The translations under genes and the position numbers were made by a program. This document shows, in pieces, positions 8,441-16,662 of a stretch of DNA of 64,000 nt. Below the pieces are notes generated by a model. The model had not been told where the DNA came from. It did not search any database and was given only the letters and a program-made list of their open reading frames with translations. The stretch is from a virus. Location of the stretch: IMG/VR virus record IMGVR_UViG_3300020188_000808, positions 203,784 through 267,783 of that record. One strand, written 5' to 3'. The stretch's first letter is position 1. Each line of letters starts with the position of its first letter.

Positions 8441-8778
8441 TAGTACTCTCCGTCTCTAAGTGCTTCCATTTCTTCACTACAAATTACTTCTGCTAAAGAT
8501 TTATATTCTTCTTTAGTTAAAAGTTTTGTAGGATCTTTTGAAATGTTAAATTTATTACAATACTGTTCACAGCATCTATCAATCATAGGTGATAAATCTT
8601 GAGGTACTGGACTTTTGCCGCCTTTTAATTTATCTTGTAGTTTTGCCATTGTTGGATAATACTGTTTGCGATAGAACATTGGGTCGTTCTTCATAAACAC
8701 TTGTAAGTCGCCAATGACATCAAATCCTAACTCATTTTCTTTTGTTGGGTCTAAATCTGCAAACTCAGTTATTTTCAT
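8440..8778 (-). CDS. Conserved phage protein of the late head-cargo operon
   Basis: 112 residues from ATG 8778, chosen because it follows the upstream stop by 1 nt; the ORF extends to 8850 only by overlapping the previous gene. The N-terminus MKITEFADLDPT contains I-T-E. The body is helical with a DPMFYRKQYYPTMAKLQDKL motif and Cys pairs (RCCEQYC). The family seems common in marine T4-like phages; function unknown. Stop overlaps the next gene's ATG (TAATG). Confidence 0.65.
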   Translation of the reverse strand: MKITEFADLDPTKENELGFDVIGDLQVFMKNDPMFYRKQYYPTMAKLQDKLKGGKSPVPQDLSPMIDRCCEQYCNKFNISKDPTKLLTKEEYKSLAEVICSEEMEALRDGEY

Positions 8779-8779
8779 A

Positions 8780-9370
8780 TTACCACTTCCTACATGACCA
8801 GTAACGTGCCTTAGTACGTGGTCCTGGATTATCACAGTTGTGTCTAGCACGGAAACTTCTTCTACGTGCTGGATTAGACTTTTTAATACTCATTGCCTTA
8901 CCTTTGACACTTGATCCACCGTGTCCAAAGTTTACTTTTTTAACATTTCCTGTTTTAGGATCTTTTACATATACCTTAAACTTCTTAACATCACCTTGCA
9001 TAGGTTTACCAAGTTTTACTTTACGTCCTTGATATTCTGCTTCGTCTACAATATCATCTTCGTTATACCACATAACACCGTACTGTTCATAAAACTCATC
9101 ATCATCGTCATAAGTTTCTTCAATAATATCTTCGCCAAGCCCTGCACTAATTTCAATATCAAAGTCATCGTAACCTTGTTCGAACATGTAGTTTGCTAGT
9201 CTGTTAGCATACTCGTTTGATTCGTCTTCTGAAAGTTGTTTTGGTAAAGCAATTTCCCATGCTGTACCACCTTGCTCAGTTTCGTAAAGATTTTGATCAG
9301 GAAAGATACTTTCGTCTAACAACTTAGTTGTTTCCTGTTTTTCCATTACTATTCTTACAAAATGTTCCAT
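8780..9370 (-). CDS. Putative head-packaged protein, acidic with basic Cys/Trp tail
   Basis: 196 residues. First gene of the operon, with AGGAG about 7 nt before ATG 9370. The N-terminal region includes L18-D19-E20 before Ser, a weaker match to the prohead-protease rule. Residues 70-115 are strongly acidic; the C-terminal half is basic and ends in an Arg-rich stretch (ARRRSFRARHNC, then KARYWSCRKW) with paired Cys and Trp, a tag type I associate with proteins of marine T4-like phages. No catalytic domain is recognised. Acidic-then-basic layout is compatible with DNA binding inside the head. Confidence 0.55.
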   Translation of the reverse strand: MEHFVRIVMEKQETTKLLDESIFPDQNLYETEQGGTAWEIALPKQLSEDESNEYANRLANYMFEQGYDDFDIEISAGLGEDIIEETYDDDDEFYEQYGVMWYNEDDIVDEAEYQGRKVKLGKPMQGDVKKFKVYVKDPKTGNVKKVNFGHGGSSVKGKAMSIKKSNPARRRSFRARHNCDNPGPRTKARYWSCRKW

Positions 9371-9378
9371 CTTATCTC

Positions 9379-9717
9379 CTAGTGGTTTAATAGCACACTA
9401 TTTACTGTACCTGCTGTATGTACTGCTAACACTCTTACCCAAACAAAATTGCCTGTAAAGTTTTTAAAGTAATTACCGTCACTACCTGTTTCGCTTGTAT
9501 TAGTTATATCAAACCAATCATCAGCTGTAGGAGTTACTGCTAGAGTTCCTTGCATTTTAATAGTTCCGTTAAAGCCACTAAGGTTGTATTGCACAGTATG
9601 GAACCCATCTGCACGACCGTAATAGCCGTCTCCTTTAAACTTCTCACCTGTAATAGTCTGTGTTGTACTATCTCCTAGGTGTGTGTTTTGTGTTAATATT
9701 GTTGTACTGTTGGACAT
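9379..9717 (-). CDS. Small beta-rich structural protein (putative)
   Basis: 112 residues, Thr/Gly/Asn-rich with alternating polar and hydrophobic residues typical of beta-sheet virion proteins; ends with a strand-like segment (GNFVWVRVLAVHTAG). No enzyme motif. It is preceded by a GATAAATA late box exactly 5 nt before the ATG and no ribosome-binding site, so a leaderless late transcript is predicted. Likely a head decoration or tail accessory protein, by inference. Confidence 0.5.
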   Translation of the reverse strand: MSNSTTILTQNTHLGDSTTQTITGEKFKGDGYYGRADGFHTVQYNLSGFNGTIKMQGTLAVTPTADDWFDITNTSETGSDGNYFKNFTGNFVWVRVLAVHTAGTVNSVLLNH

Positions 9718-9721
9718 ATAG

Positions 9722-10378
9722 TTATTTATCTAGATCTTTACTACTTATAATTTTATCAATTCTCATCAAATCCTTCTTTAAGAACAATCTAATTAAGGTT
9801 ATAGTGGCAAAATCTTTAACATACATGTACATACCTTTGAGATTATATCCGCGTTGTATGTTACTTAATACTCTATTACCTATCTTAATTTTACTTTTAT
9901 GTTTGATGCAGAAGTTCGCAAGGTTCGGATCAGCAGTTCCGTTAAGTGTAATTTTATAACCAAAGTCTATAGTATCATTAATAATAATATTAGGGGTTAA
10001 GATTGCATTATCTTTGGGCATGTGTACTACGCAAACTGCGTTTAGTTTACTAGTTATAGTTTTAACCCATTCATAGTTATTAGTGTATATTCCTAAGTGA
10101 TAACTTTCACAACGAATTTTAAAATTTTCTTTTTGTTTTATGAATAACGAAAGTAATATCTGTAGATCGGATAGTTCTTCAGAAGTAACATTTACTGTTC
10201 TAAATCCAGACCCCCATTTAACAAAACCTTCAGCTTCGTATTGTTGAATAGCAGTATCGATAGACTTTCTTGCATGAGAAAAGTTTTTATTTCTAAAAAC
10301 AAAGCCTAATGCATTATGAAAGTCTACCTTATACTTGTATTGATCGTAGAATAGTTTATGAGAATCAACTTTTATCAA
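9722..10378 (-). CDS. Conserved marine-phage protein, unknown
   Basis: 218 residues, mixed alpha/beta, rich in Lys, Ile and Asn. An N-terminal HKLFYDQYKYKVDF segment resembles an uncharacterised family I believe recurs in marine phages. No catalytic signature or membrane segment is evident. It overlaps the 3' end of the ClpA-like gene by 14 nt, so it is the last gene of the dnaJ-def-clpA operon. Function unknown. Confidence 0.55.
   Translation of the reverse strand: MIKVDSHKLFYDQYKYKVDFHNALGFVFRNKNFSHARKSIDTAIQQYEAEGFVKWGSGFRTVNVTSEELSDLQILLSLFIKQKENFKIRCESYHLGIYTNNYEWVKTITSKLNAVCVVHMPKDNAILTPNIIINDTIDFGYKITLNGTADPNLANFCIKHKSKIKIGNRVLSNIQRGYNLKGMYMYVKDFATITLIRLFLKKDLMRIDKIISSKDLDK
9723..9730 (-). 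promoter_or_regulatory. Late promoter GATAAATA, leaderless arrangement
   Basis: GATAAATA on the minus strand followed by 5 nt (ACTAT) and the ATG at 9717. Probably also feeds the 9370-3577 operon downstream. Confidence 0.75.
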
Positions 10379-12632
10379 CTGTTTCGGGCTCCTTGACTGT
10401 ATTTACAGTAGTCTGTAAGTCAAACGCTCCGTCTTTAATGTCGATATGTAGTTTACCACCGTTCTTTAGGTCACCAAACAGTAATACTTTAGACAACGGA
10501 GTTTTAATATCATTATCAATTACACGTTGCAACGGTCTTGCACCCATCTTGGGATCAAATCCTTTGTCTACTAAGTAATCAATTGCTTCGTCTGAAATAG
10601 TAGTTACAACATTCTTTTCAGTAAGCATTGTCTTAAGATCAACTAAGAACTTACCAACAATTTTAATCATTGTATTCTTTTCTAATCTACCAAATGTCAT
10701 AACACCGTCAAGTCTGTTACGGAATTCTGGAGCAAAGAACTTTTTAAGTTCGCCATCGTCGTGGTCTTTCTCCATATCGCCAAATCCTACTGCATTAGTA
10801 TCAGCTTCAGCTGAACCTAAGTTTGTTGTAAGGATTAATACAAGGTTTCTACAGTCAGCAGTCTTACCGTTACTACCTGTAACAAATCCGTTGTCCATAA
10901 TTTGTAATAATAATGAACTTACATCTGGGTGTGACTTCTCAATTTCATCAAGTAGTAATACACAGTTTGGATTCTCTTGTACTTTAGTAATTAGTAAGCC
11001 ACTATTTTCTTCAAAGCCTACATATCCTGGAGGCGAACCAATTAGTTTAGCAACACTATGTTTCTCTTGATACTCTGACATATCAAATCTAATTAGTTTT
11101 ACACCTAATTGTTTTGCAAGTTGTTTCGCTGTTTCAGTTTTACCTACACCAGTTGGCCCCATAAACACAAACGATCCAATTGGTTTGTTTTCTGCTTTAA
11201 GTCCTGCTTGTGCTACATGAATCTTATCAACAATGCTGTCAATTGAACTGTCTTGTCCGTAAATTGCGGCTTTCATATTATGGTTTAAATTAGCAAGGTT
11301 ACTAGTTTCAGTTTCCATAATTTGTTCTTTAGGCATGTTAATCATCTTAGCAAGTTCAAACTGTACTTCTTTCATACCAACTGTCTTGTTTGGTTCACTT
11401 GTAATATTAAATCTTGAACATGCTACATCTAATAAGTCAATAGCTTTGTCAGGTAATTTTTTATCTGTTTGATATTTCACACTAAGTTTAATTGCAGTAT
11501 CAATAGCTTCTTCTGTAATAGATACTTTGTGAAAGTCTTCGTAATATTTTTTAATACCTAATAAAATATCTTTAGTAATTTCATTAGTAGGCTCGTCAAC
11601 ACTTACACGAGCAAATCTACGCATCAATGCACGATCTTTTTCAAAGAACTTTCTATATTCTTCCCATGTAGTTGATGCTACAACTTTAATATTTCCTTTA
11701 GTAAGAATAGGCTTTAGCATATTAGCTAAGTCATTTGATTGACCACTACCGCCAGCACCTGCTCCACTAATCATATGGGCTTCGTCAATAAACATAATAG
11801 TTTTGCCTTTCTTCTTAAGGCCAGCAATAACTAATTTAAATCTTTCTTCAAAGTCTCCTCGGTATTTACTACCTGCTAACATACTACCAATGTCTAAGTT
11901 GTATACTGCATATTCTTTAAGAAACTCTGGAACATTGTTATTAACAATATTATATGCAAGTCCTTCTGCAATAGCAGTTTTACCTACACCAGGCTCACCA
12001 ACTAGCAATACATTGTTCTTCTGTCTACGGCCAAGTGCTAGTGCAATGCTTTCGAGTTCTTCTGAACGTCCAATAACAGGATCAATTTTTCCTGTTTCAG
12101 CATCAGTATTAAGATTAGTTGTAAACGAACGTAATGCACGATTGGCCATCCCGGCCATTTCCTCATCTTCAAAGTTAGCTTCAAGTTCATTGTTTAGATA
12201 GTCGGCAAACTTTTCTTTTTCAATGCCTACTTCGTTAATAAAGTACAATGCCCAACTTTTCTTTTCGTTAAACATACTTAGGAATACATCGCTAACTTCA
12301 ATAGAGTTGCGACCACTAAACAACACTTGTGTAAATGCTCTGTTTAGTACACGTTCTACAGCCTGTGTTTTCTTAGGCTTCCATTTTTTAGGAAGTTCCG
12401 CTCCTTCAGGCATTAGTAAGTCGTTACATTTAGTTTTAAGATAGTTCTCTACATTCTTTTTTATAAAATCAGGGTCAGTATCATTATACCCAGATAGAAT
12501 ATTAGAAAAGTCTTCTTCACATAACATTGCAAACAACAAATGCTCTAATGTAAGATACTCGTGATTTAACTTTTTAGTTACATCAAGTGCTTTGTCAAAT
12601 ATTTTCTGTAAATTTTCGCTAGGTTCAACCAT
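10365..12632 (-). CDS. clpA: ClpA-like AAA+ unfoldase
   Basis: 755 residues, the size of bacterial ClpA. Clp-N repeat region at about 1-150 (SENLQKIFDKALDVTK onwards), first Walker A GEPGVGKT at 212-219, Walker B (MFIDEAH) near 280, second Walker A GPTGVGKT near 490 and a C-terminal D2 small domain (FRNRLDGV onwards). Between D2 Walker B and the arginine-finger region is VGF, at the position of the ClpP-docking IGL/IGF loop of E. coli ClpA, so docking to host ClpP is plausible. No ClpP gene is seen in this window. It unfolds substrates using ATP in the cytoplasm. ATG overlaps the peptide deformylase stop (TAATG). Confidence 0.93.
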   Translation of the reverse strand: MVEPSENLQKIFDKALDVTKKLNHEYLTLEHLLFAMLCEEDFSNILSGYNDTDPDFIKKNVENYLKTKCNDLLMPEGAELPKKWKPKKTQAVERVLNRAFTQVLFSGRNSIEVSDVFLSMFNEKKSWALYFINEVGIEKEKFADYLNNELEANFEDEEMAGMANRALRSFTTNLNTDAETGKIDPVIGRSEELESIALALGRRQKNNVLLVGEPGVGKTAIAEGLAYNIVNNNVPEFLKEYAVYNLDIGSMLAGSKYRGDFEERFKLVIAGLKKKGKTIMFIDEAHMISGAGAGGSGQSNDLANMLKPILTKGNIKVVASTTWEEYRKFFEKDRALMRRFARVSVDEPTNEITKDILLGIKKYYEDFHKVSITEEAIDTAIKLSVKYQTDKKLPDKAIDLLDVACSRFNITSEPNKTVGMKEVQFELAKMINMPKEQIMETETSNLANLNHNMKAAIYGQDSSIDSIVDKIHVAQAGLKAENKPIGSFVFMGPTGVGKTETAKQLAKQLGVKLIRFDMSEYQEKHSVAKLIGSPPGYVGFEENSGLLITKVQENPNCVLLLDEIEKSHPDVSSLLLQIMDNGFVTGSNGKTADCRNLVLILTTNLGSAEADTNAVGFGDMEKDHDDGELKKFFAPEFRNRLDGVMTFGRLEKNTMIKIVGKFLVDLKTMLTEKNVVTTISDEAIDYLVDKGFDPKMGARPLQRVIDNDIKTPLSKVLLFGDLKNGGKLHIDIKDGAFDLQTTVNTVKEPETVDKS

Positions 12633-13159
12633 TATGTTATGTACGCTCCAAATCTTTTTAATAATTTTGATTGCTTTTTCTTAGCAATGTCGAGTTTTAA
12701 TTTACTTACACGGTCAATGTAATTGATTCCGTATAAGTGATCGTATTCATGTCCTGCAATTCTTGCATTCCATCCTACTAGTTCTATTGTACACTCTTTA
12801 CGACTAGAGTCAAGACACTCTATTACCATTCCTGTTGGTCTTTTAACCTTAAAAAATAGTAATGGAAAACTTAAACAACCTTCTTCGCCTAACACAGTCT
12901 CCTGACTTACGGCTGTAATTTTAGGATTAATAATTGCAAAAGGTTTATTATCTTCATAACCTTCTAATCCTTCAGGTTTAATAATAAAGATTTGTGCATC
13001 AAGCCCAACTTGATTAGCACTAAGTCCTACACCGTTTTCTTTTTCCATAATTTCAATCATTTCTGATTCAATTTGTTTAGCATCGTACTTGTCAAAGTCA
13101 AACGGCGCTACTTTTTTATCTAAGAACGGGTCGGGGAATCTAAGTAGTTTTAGTTTCAT
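12632..13159 (-). CDS. def: Peptide deformylase
   Basis: 175 residues, standard length. Removes the N-formyl group from nascent proteins using Fe/Zn. All three motifs are intact: GVGLSANQ at 43-50, EGCLS at 93-97 (metal-ligand Cys) and HEYDH at 137-141 (metal ligands and catalytic Glu). Phage-encoded deformylases are established in marine cyanophages; here it sits between dnaJ-like and clpA-like genes, with overlaps on both sides, pointing to coordinated control of new protein maturation and turnover. Confidence 0.95.
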   Translation of the reverse strand: MKLKLLRFPDPFLDKKVAPFDFDKYDAKQIESEMIEIMEKENGVGLSANQVGLDAQIFIIKPEGLEGYEDNKPFAIINPKITAVSQETVLGEEGCLSFPLLFFKVKRPTGMVIECLDSSRKECTIELVGWNARIAGHEYDHLYGINYIDRVSKLKLDIAKKKQSKLLKRFGAYIT

Positions 13160-13988
13160 CTTGTATCTTTCTTATTTTTTCTCTTAATAGTTCGTCGTTA
13201 ATTTTTGGTGTAACACCATTTACTTTAATATATAAGTTGCCTGTTTGTCCTTGTCGTCTATTTGGTAATCCCTGTCCACCAACACTAAAAACTGTTCCTG
13301 GGTTTGACCCTGCTGGTACATTAACACTTAATGTACGTCCGTGTATTGTTTGGATGGTTATGTTTGTGCCTAAAATGAAATCAAATAAATTTAACTTCTT
13401 GTCTATATATAAATTTATGCCATCTTGAGTGTACTCGGGGTGCTTTCTGACTCTTATAAGAACATGCAAATCACCTCTTGGTGCTTGGCTATGTGCATCA
13501 CTGCCCATGCCTGCATACCGTATTCTATCACCTGCTTGTACACCTGGTGGTAATTTAATTTCTACTGTTTCTTCTCTACCACTAGGCAATCTGTAAGTTG
13601 CAATAACTTCTTTACCGGTAACAATATCTTCTAAATCAATATCAGCACCAATAGTTATATCTTGGTTCCTCATATGTCTACGCATATTTGGGTTTGCTCC
13701 AAACATTTGTCCAAATATATCTTCAAAATTAGCACCACCAAAAGCATTTGAAAAATGACTCTGCTGTTGTGCTTGTGCTTGTTGAGGATCAGCAGTTCCA
13801 TACTGATCATACATCTGTCTTTTTTGTGGATCTTTTAGTGCAGAGTATGCTTCGTTAATTTGTTTGAACTTTTCATCACTTCCACCATTCCGATCAGGGT
13901 GGTGTTGCATACTTTGTTTCTTGTATGCTTTCTTCAGCTCTGAGTCTGTGGCGTTTCTTGGAACACCTAAAAGTTCGTAATAATCCAT
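13140..13988 (-). CDS. DnaJ/CbpA-type co-chaperone
   Basis: 282 residues. J-domain at 1-70 with HPD at 30-32, which activates DnaK ATPase; a Gln/Ala and Gly/Phe-type linker at about 70-110; then the two C-terminal substrate-binding beta domains (near 115-275). The Cys-rich zinc-finger region of canonical DnaJ is absent, so it is CbpA-like. First gene of the cassette with def and clpA-like, driven by a perfect sigma-70 promoter whose -10 ends 6 nt before the ATG (leaderless). Confidence 0.92.
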   Translation of the reverse strand: MDYYELLGVPRNATDSELKKAYKKQSMQHHPDRNGGSDEKFKQINEAYSALKDPQKRQMYDQYGTADPQQAQAQQQSHFSNAFGGANFEDIFGQMFGANPNMRRHMRNQDITIGADIDLEDIVTGKEVIATYRLPSGREETVEIKLPPGVQAGDRIRYAGMGSDAHSQAPRGDLHVLIRVRKHPEYTQDGINLYIDKKLNLFDFILGTNITIQTIHGRTLSVNVPAGSNPGTVFSVGGQGLPNRRQGQTGNLYIKVNGVTPKINDELLREKIRKIQDETKTT

Positions 13989-13994
13989 AATAGT

Positions 13995-14023
13995 ATTATA
14001 TACTTATCTTAGGCTTTTGTCAA
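13995..14023 (-). promoter_or_regulatory. Sigma-70 promoter, leaderless, for dnaJ-def-clpA
   Basis: TTGACA (14023-14018), 17-nt spacer, TATAAT (14000-13995), then 6 nt and the ATG at 13988. A start site 7 nt below the -10 is the A of the ATG; there is no room for a Shine-Dalgarno. Confidence 0.88.
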
Positions 14024-14026
14024 GTT

Positions 14027-14368
14027 CTATTTGTCTGGATTCTTTTTAGATGTACCAGCATATAGTCCAAACCATGCCGCTCCTGCACCTACAACAATAC
14101 TAACTAATCCTGATTGCTCTAAGTTTGGATTTGGTAAATTCATGAACCATGTTGTAACATCATATAATAAGTAAATGTAAACTGACAAAAAGATTCTTGG
14201 AAAAATTCTCCAAGCATCTACAGCTCTTGCGAGAAAGATAAGATGCATATACGGATTCTTACCACTGTCAACTACATTAGTATCTACTTCTAATTCTAGT
14301 TTAACTTTTTTTGTATCTGTAGTTTCTACCTTTGTATCAGTTTCTACTTTTTTAGTTTCATTTTCCAT
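14027..14368 (-). CDS. Small two-helix membrane protein, holin candidate
   Basis: 113 residues: a charged cytoplasmic-type N-terminus (1-45, Lys/Glu/Thr-rich), a hydrophobic segment around 58-75, and a second one around 88-105 (LVSIVVGAGAAWFGLYAG) ending in a short basic tail. The pattern is widespread in marine T4-like phages. With endolysin and spanins 3-4 kb upstream, a holin role is possible but unproven. Starts inside the 3' end of the MscS-like gene. Confidence 0.55.
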   Translation of the reverse strand: MENETKKVETDTKVETTDTKKVKLELEVDTNVVDSGKNPYMHLIFLARAVDAWRIFPRIFLSVYIYLLYDVTTWFMNLPNPNLEQSGLVSIVVGAGAAWFGLYAGTSKKNPDK

Positions 14369-14792
14369 TTTTAATTTTCTCTATATTTTCTTTATTATCT
14401 TTAATTGCATCAGTTTGTGCTTTATCAATCATCTCTTGAAGACGTCTTCCTTTATCAATATCTGAATCTAAATGTAGATTTTTATTAATAACTTTTTCTA
14501 ACCTGTGAAACTTAACACGGTCATTTGGAATATATCTCCAAGTATAACCACGCTTACCGTAAACACCAAACACACTTTCACGCAATCCTATTTTAACTAT
14601 AATAGCATCATCGTCATCTAATATAATAGCATCACCCTCATTAAACGCAGGATTCATTTTAAACTTTAATCCTGACATTAGATTAGCCGCAAAATCTTTA
14701 AACCAGAAAGCAACAGAAATACTAATTAGTATTGCTATCCAAGGTGCTAACAAATCTGTTAAGCTCATTCCTAATTGATCAAATGCGTCCAT
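14358..14792 (-). CDS. MscS-like mini-channel domain protein
   Basis: 144 residues from ATG 14792 (GGAG 8 nt upstream; an in-frame GTG at 14804 is less likely). A hydrophobic helix (about 10-30) runs into FKDFAANLMSGLKFKMNPAF, matching the pore helix TM3 and start of the beta domain of MscS; NEGDAIILDDDDAIIVKIGL and WRYIPNDRV match the MscS beta-domain 'GD ... V..IG ... IPN' signature. TM1 and TM2 are missing and the tail is a charged helix. It could form an oligomeric pore, affect osmotic balance, or help lysis. Confidence 0.7.
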   Translation of the reverse strand: MDAFDQLGMSLTDLLAPWIAILISISVAFWFKDFAANLMSGLKFKMNPAFNEGDAIILDDDDAIIVKIGLRESVFGVYGKRGYTWRYIPNDRVKFHRLEKVINKNLHLDSDIDKGRRLQEMIDKAQTDAIKDNKENIEKIKNGK

Positions 14793-14807
14793 CTTCGTCT
14801 CCACTAG

Positions 14808-14815
14808 TATTTATC
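14808..14815 (-). promoter_or_regulatory. Late promoter GATAAATA
   Basis: GATAAATA 15 nt upstream of ATG 14792; the predicted short leader carries GGAG. Confidence 0.7.
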
Positions 14816-14824
14816 AGTCAAAAG

Positions 14825-14858
14825 GAAAGGTTGTCCAAAATAAATTAAACAACCTTTC
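14825..14858. terminator. Hairpin terminator after the Ala-rich fibre gene
   Basis: Perfect 10-bp inverted repeat (GAAAGGTTGT / ACAACCTTTC) with a 14-nt loop. On the minus strand it is followed by CTTTTG; on the plus strand by TAGTTTTTT. It ends the 16662-14869 transcription unit before the late promoter of the MscS-like gene and could work in both directions. Confidence 0.75.
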
Positions 14859-14868
14859 TAGTTTTTTC

Positions 14869-16662
14869 TTAGTTTATAGCAGGTAACTTACTGTAGTTAA
14901 CTGTATAATACCCTGATGGGTGTGTATCAACTGCGTCTGCATACTTAGTTTCTAATAGCTCTTGTGCCATTACACCTGTTTGTACTGCATTATCCCACAC
15001 ATAATTATATGTGTAAGTGTTAATACCGTTGACTTTGCCTGCAAATTCAACGTTTTCTTTTAAGCGTGAGTCTGAAAAGAATTTCTTAACACTCTTCCAA
15101 CTCTTCTTAGCACCGTCAGCAACTACATTAGCCGCATCAGTAATAGCTTTTTCAGCACTCTTAATGGCATTGTTTGCTTGATTAATAGTATTGTTACATG
15201 CATTAATGGCGCTGTTACATGCATTAATAGTGCTGTTAGCCGCTTTAACAGCGTTATTAGCATTAAATACACTTGTAGTCCACTTACCTACTTCGTTACC
15301 CCAATGTGCAACTGCATTAGCCGCATCAGTCATTGCTTGACCAGTTTGGTTAATTGCATCTTCGGTAGCACTTACTGCCGAGTTACATGCATCTACAGTT
15401 TGTTTTGCAACTTTTTCGCCTTGTTTAGCAACTACTTGTGCTTGGTTTGCAACTTTCATTGCTTCTGCTTGTGCTTTATCAATTCCATCAGTTACATGGT
15501 TCAATGCTTCGTCCATTGTTCCACCTGCGTTTAGAATAGCGTTAGCACCGTCTACTAGTGGTCCAATATCAATGTCAACATTCACATCAACATCTAGTCC
15601 AACTAGCAAAGCCGCTTGTCCGTCAATACCAAAACTAATTGTATCATCTGTATATGTAGCGTGTGCAGAACCTTGAGCACCAATTTGGCCTCCAATACTT
15701 GCACCAGCACCACCGGATACTGTTGCTCCGCCTATGTGTGCAGAACCTTCAGCATCAACTCCAACGTTAGCACCTGCAATAGCACCGCCACCTACGTCAA
15801 CTCCGTCTTTACCAATACTTGCATGTCCACCTGCTTCTGCGTATGCTTCAGCGTGAGCACCTGCTGTACCTTCTGCACCTGCATCAACACTAATATCACC
15901 TACAGGTGTATCAATACCAATCTTAGCATCTGCTGATCCTGTTGCTGTTACATCTGCACTTGCACTTGCACCAACTGTAGCCGCGGCTTCAACACCGTCT
16001 TTGTCAACTGATCCACTTGCTTTTGCGTGTGCTTCTGCTTCTGCTTTTGCTTTAGCTTCTACGTCTGCACTTGCATCTGCATGTGCGTCTACGCCTGGAA
16101 CAATTTCTTGTTCAGCATGAGCTTCAGCACCTGCACTTGCACTTGCTTCTGCACTAGCATGAGCTTCAGCGCCTGCGGCAAATGAACTATCAGTTACTTC
16201 GTAACCTGCACTTGCTCCTGCTTCAGCACTTGCACTTGCATCAGCTTCGTAACTAGCACCTGCGTGTTCGTCGCCTACTGTTTCACCTACTGATGTTTCG
16301 ACACCTGCGGCAACTTGAATTGTGTACTGAGGTCTTGAAACATCTTGGACCATTGCTTCAGCTTGTGCAACTTGTGCCTGTGCCGCCGCATAATCGTCAT
16401 CTGCTTGTTTTTGTTTTGCAATAGCATCATCATGATCTTTAATTGCTTGATCATGTGCCGCTTCAGCCGCCTCTTGTTGCTGTTGTGCAGTCTTTTGTTC
16501 GCTTTGTGCGTTTGCTTTATTAGCTTTTGCTGTATCTGCTTCTTGTTGTGCAGATTTCTTTTGATTTTCTGCTTTAGCTTTTTCTGAATTTTTTTGATTT
16601 ATTTGATTTTGAGCATCACGCTTTTGGGCTTCGGCTTTGTTTTTATCGTCTTGTGCTGACAT
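14869..16662 (-). CDS. Ala-rich coiled-coil/beta-repeat fibre with S74-type C-terminus
   Basis: 597 residues. Residues 1-110 are a Gln/Lys/Ala coiled coil; about 110-370 is an extreme Ala/Gly/Ser/Asp/Glu region with alternating small residues (ADASASAEAGASAG and similar), then further helical Asn/Ala repeats (NSAINACNNTINQANN). The C-terminus (SDSRLKENVEFAG to the end, about 65 residues) matches the start of the Peptidase_S74 intramolecular chaperone of phage tail spikes, though shorter than usual. Likely a trimeric virion fibre. It starts with a TAATG overlap behind a membrane-anchored protein and ends at a strong hairpin. Placement within the lysis region is odd for a fibre. Confidence 0.65.
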   Translation of the reverse strand: MSAQDDKNKAEAQKRDAQNQINQKNSEKAKAENQKKSAQQEADTAKANKANAQSEQKTAQQQQEAAEAAHDQAIKDHDDAIAKQKQADDDYAAAQAQVAQAEAMVQDVSRPQYTIQVAAGVETSVGETVGDEHAGASYEADASASAEAGASAGYEVTDSSFAAGAEAHASAEASASAGAEAHAEQEIVPGVDAHADASADVEAKAKAEAEAHAKASGSVDKDGVEAAATVGASASADVTATGSADAKIGIDTPVGDISVDAGAEGTAGAHAEAYAEAGGHASIGKDGVDVGGGAIAGANVGVDAEGSAHIGGATVSGGAGASIGGQIGAQGSAHATYTDDTISFGIDGQAALLVGLDVDVNVDIDIGPLVDGANAILNAGGTMDEALNHVTDGIDKAQAEAMKVANQAQVVAKQGEKVAKQTVDACNSAVSATEDAINQTGQAMTDAANAVAHWGNEVGKWTTSVFNANNAVKAANSTINACNSAINACNNTINQANNAIKSAEKAITDAANVVADGAKKSWKSVKKFFSDSRLKENVEFAGKVNGINTYTYNYVWDNAVQTGVMAQELLETKYADAVDTHPSGYYTVNYSKLPAIN

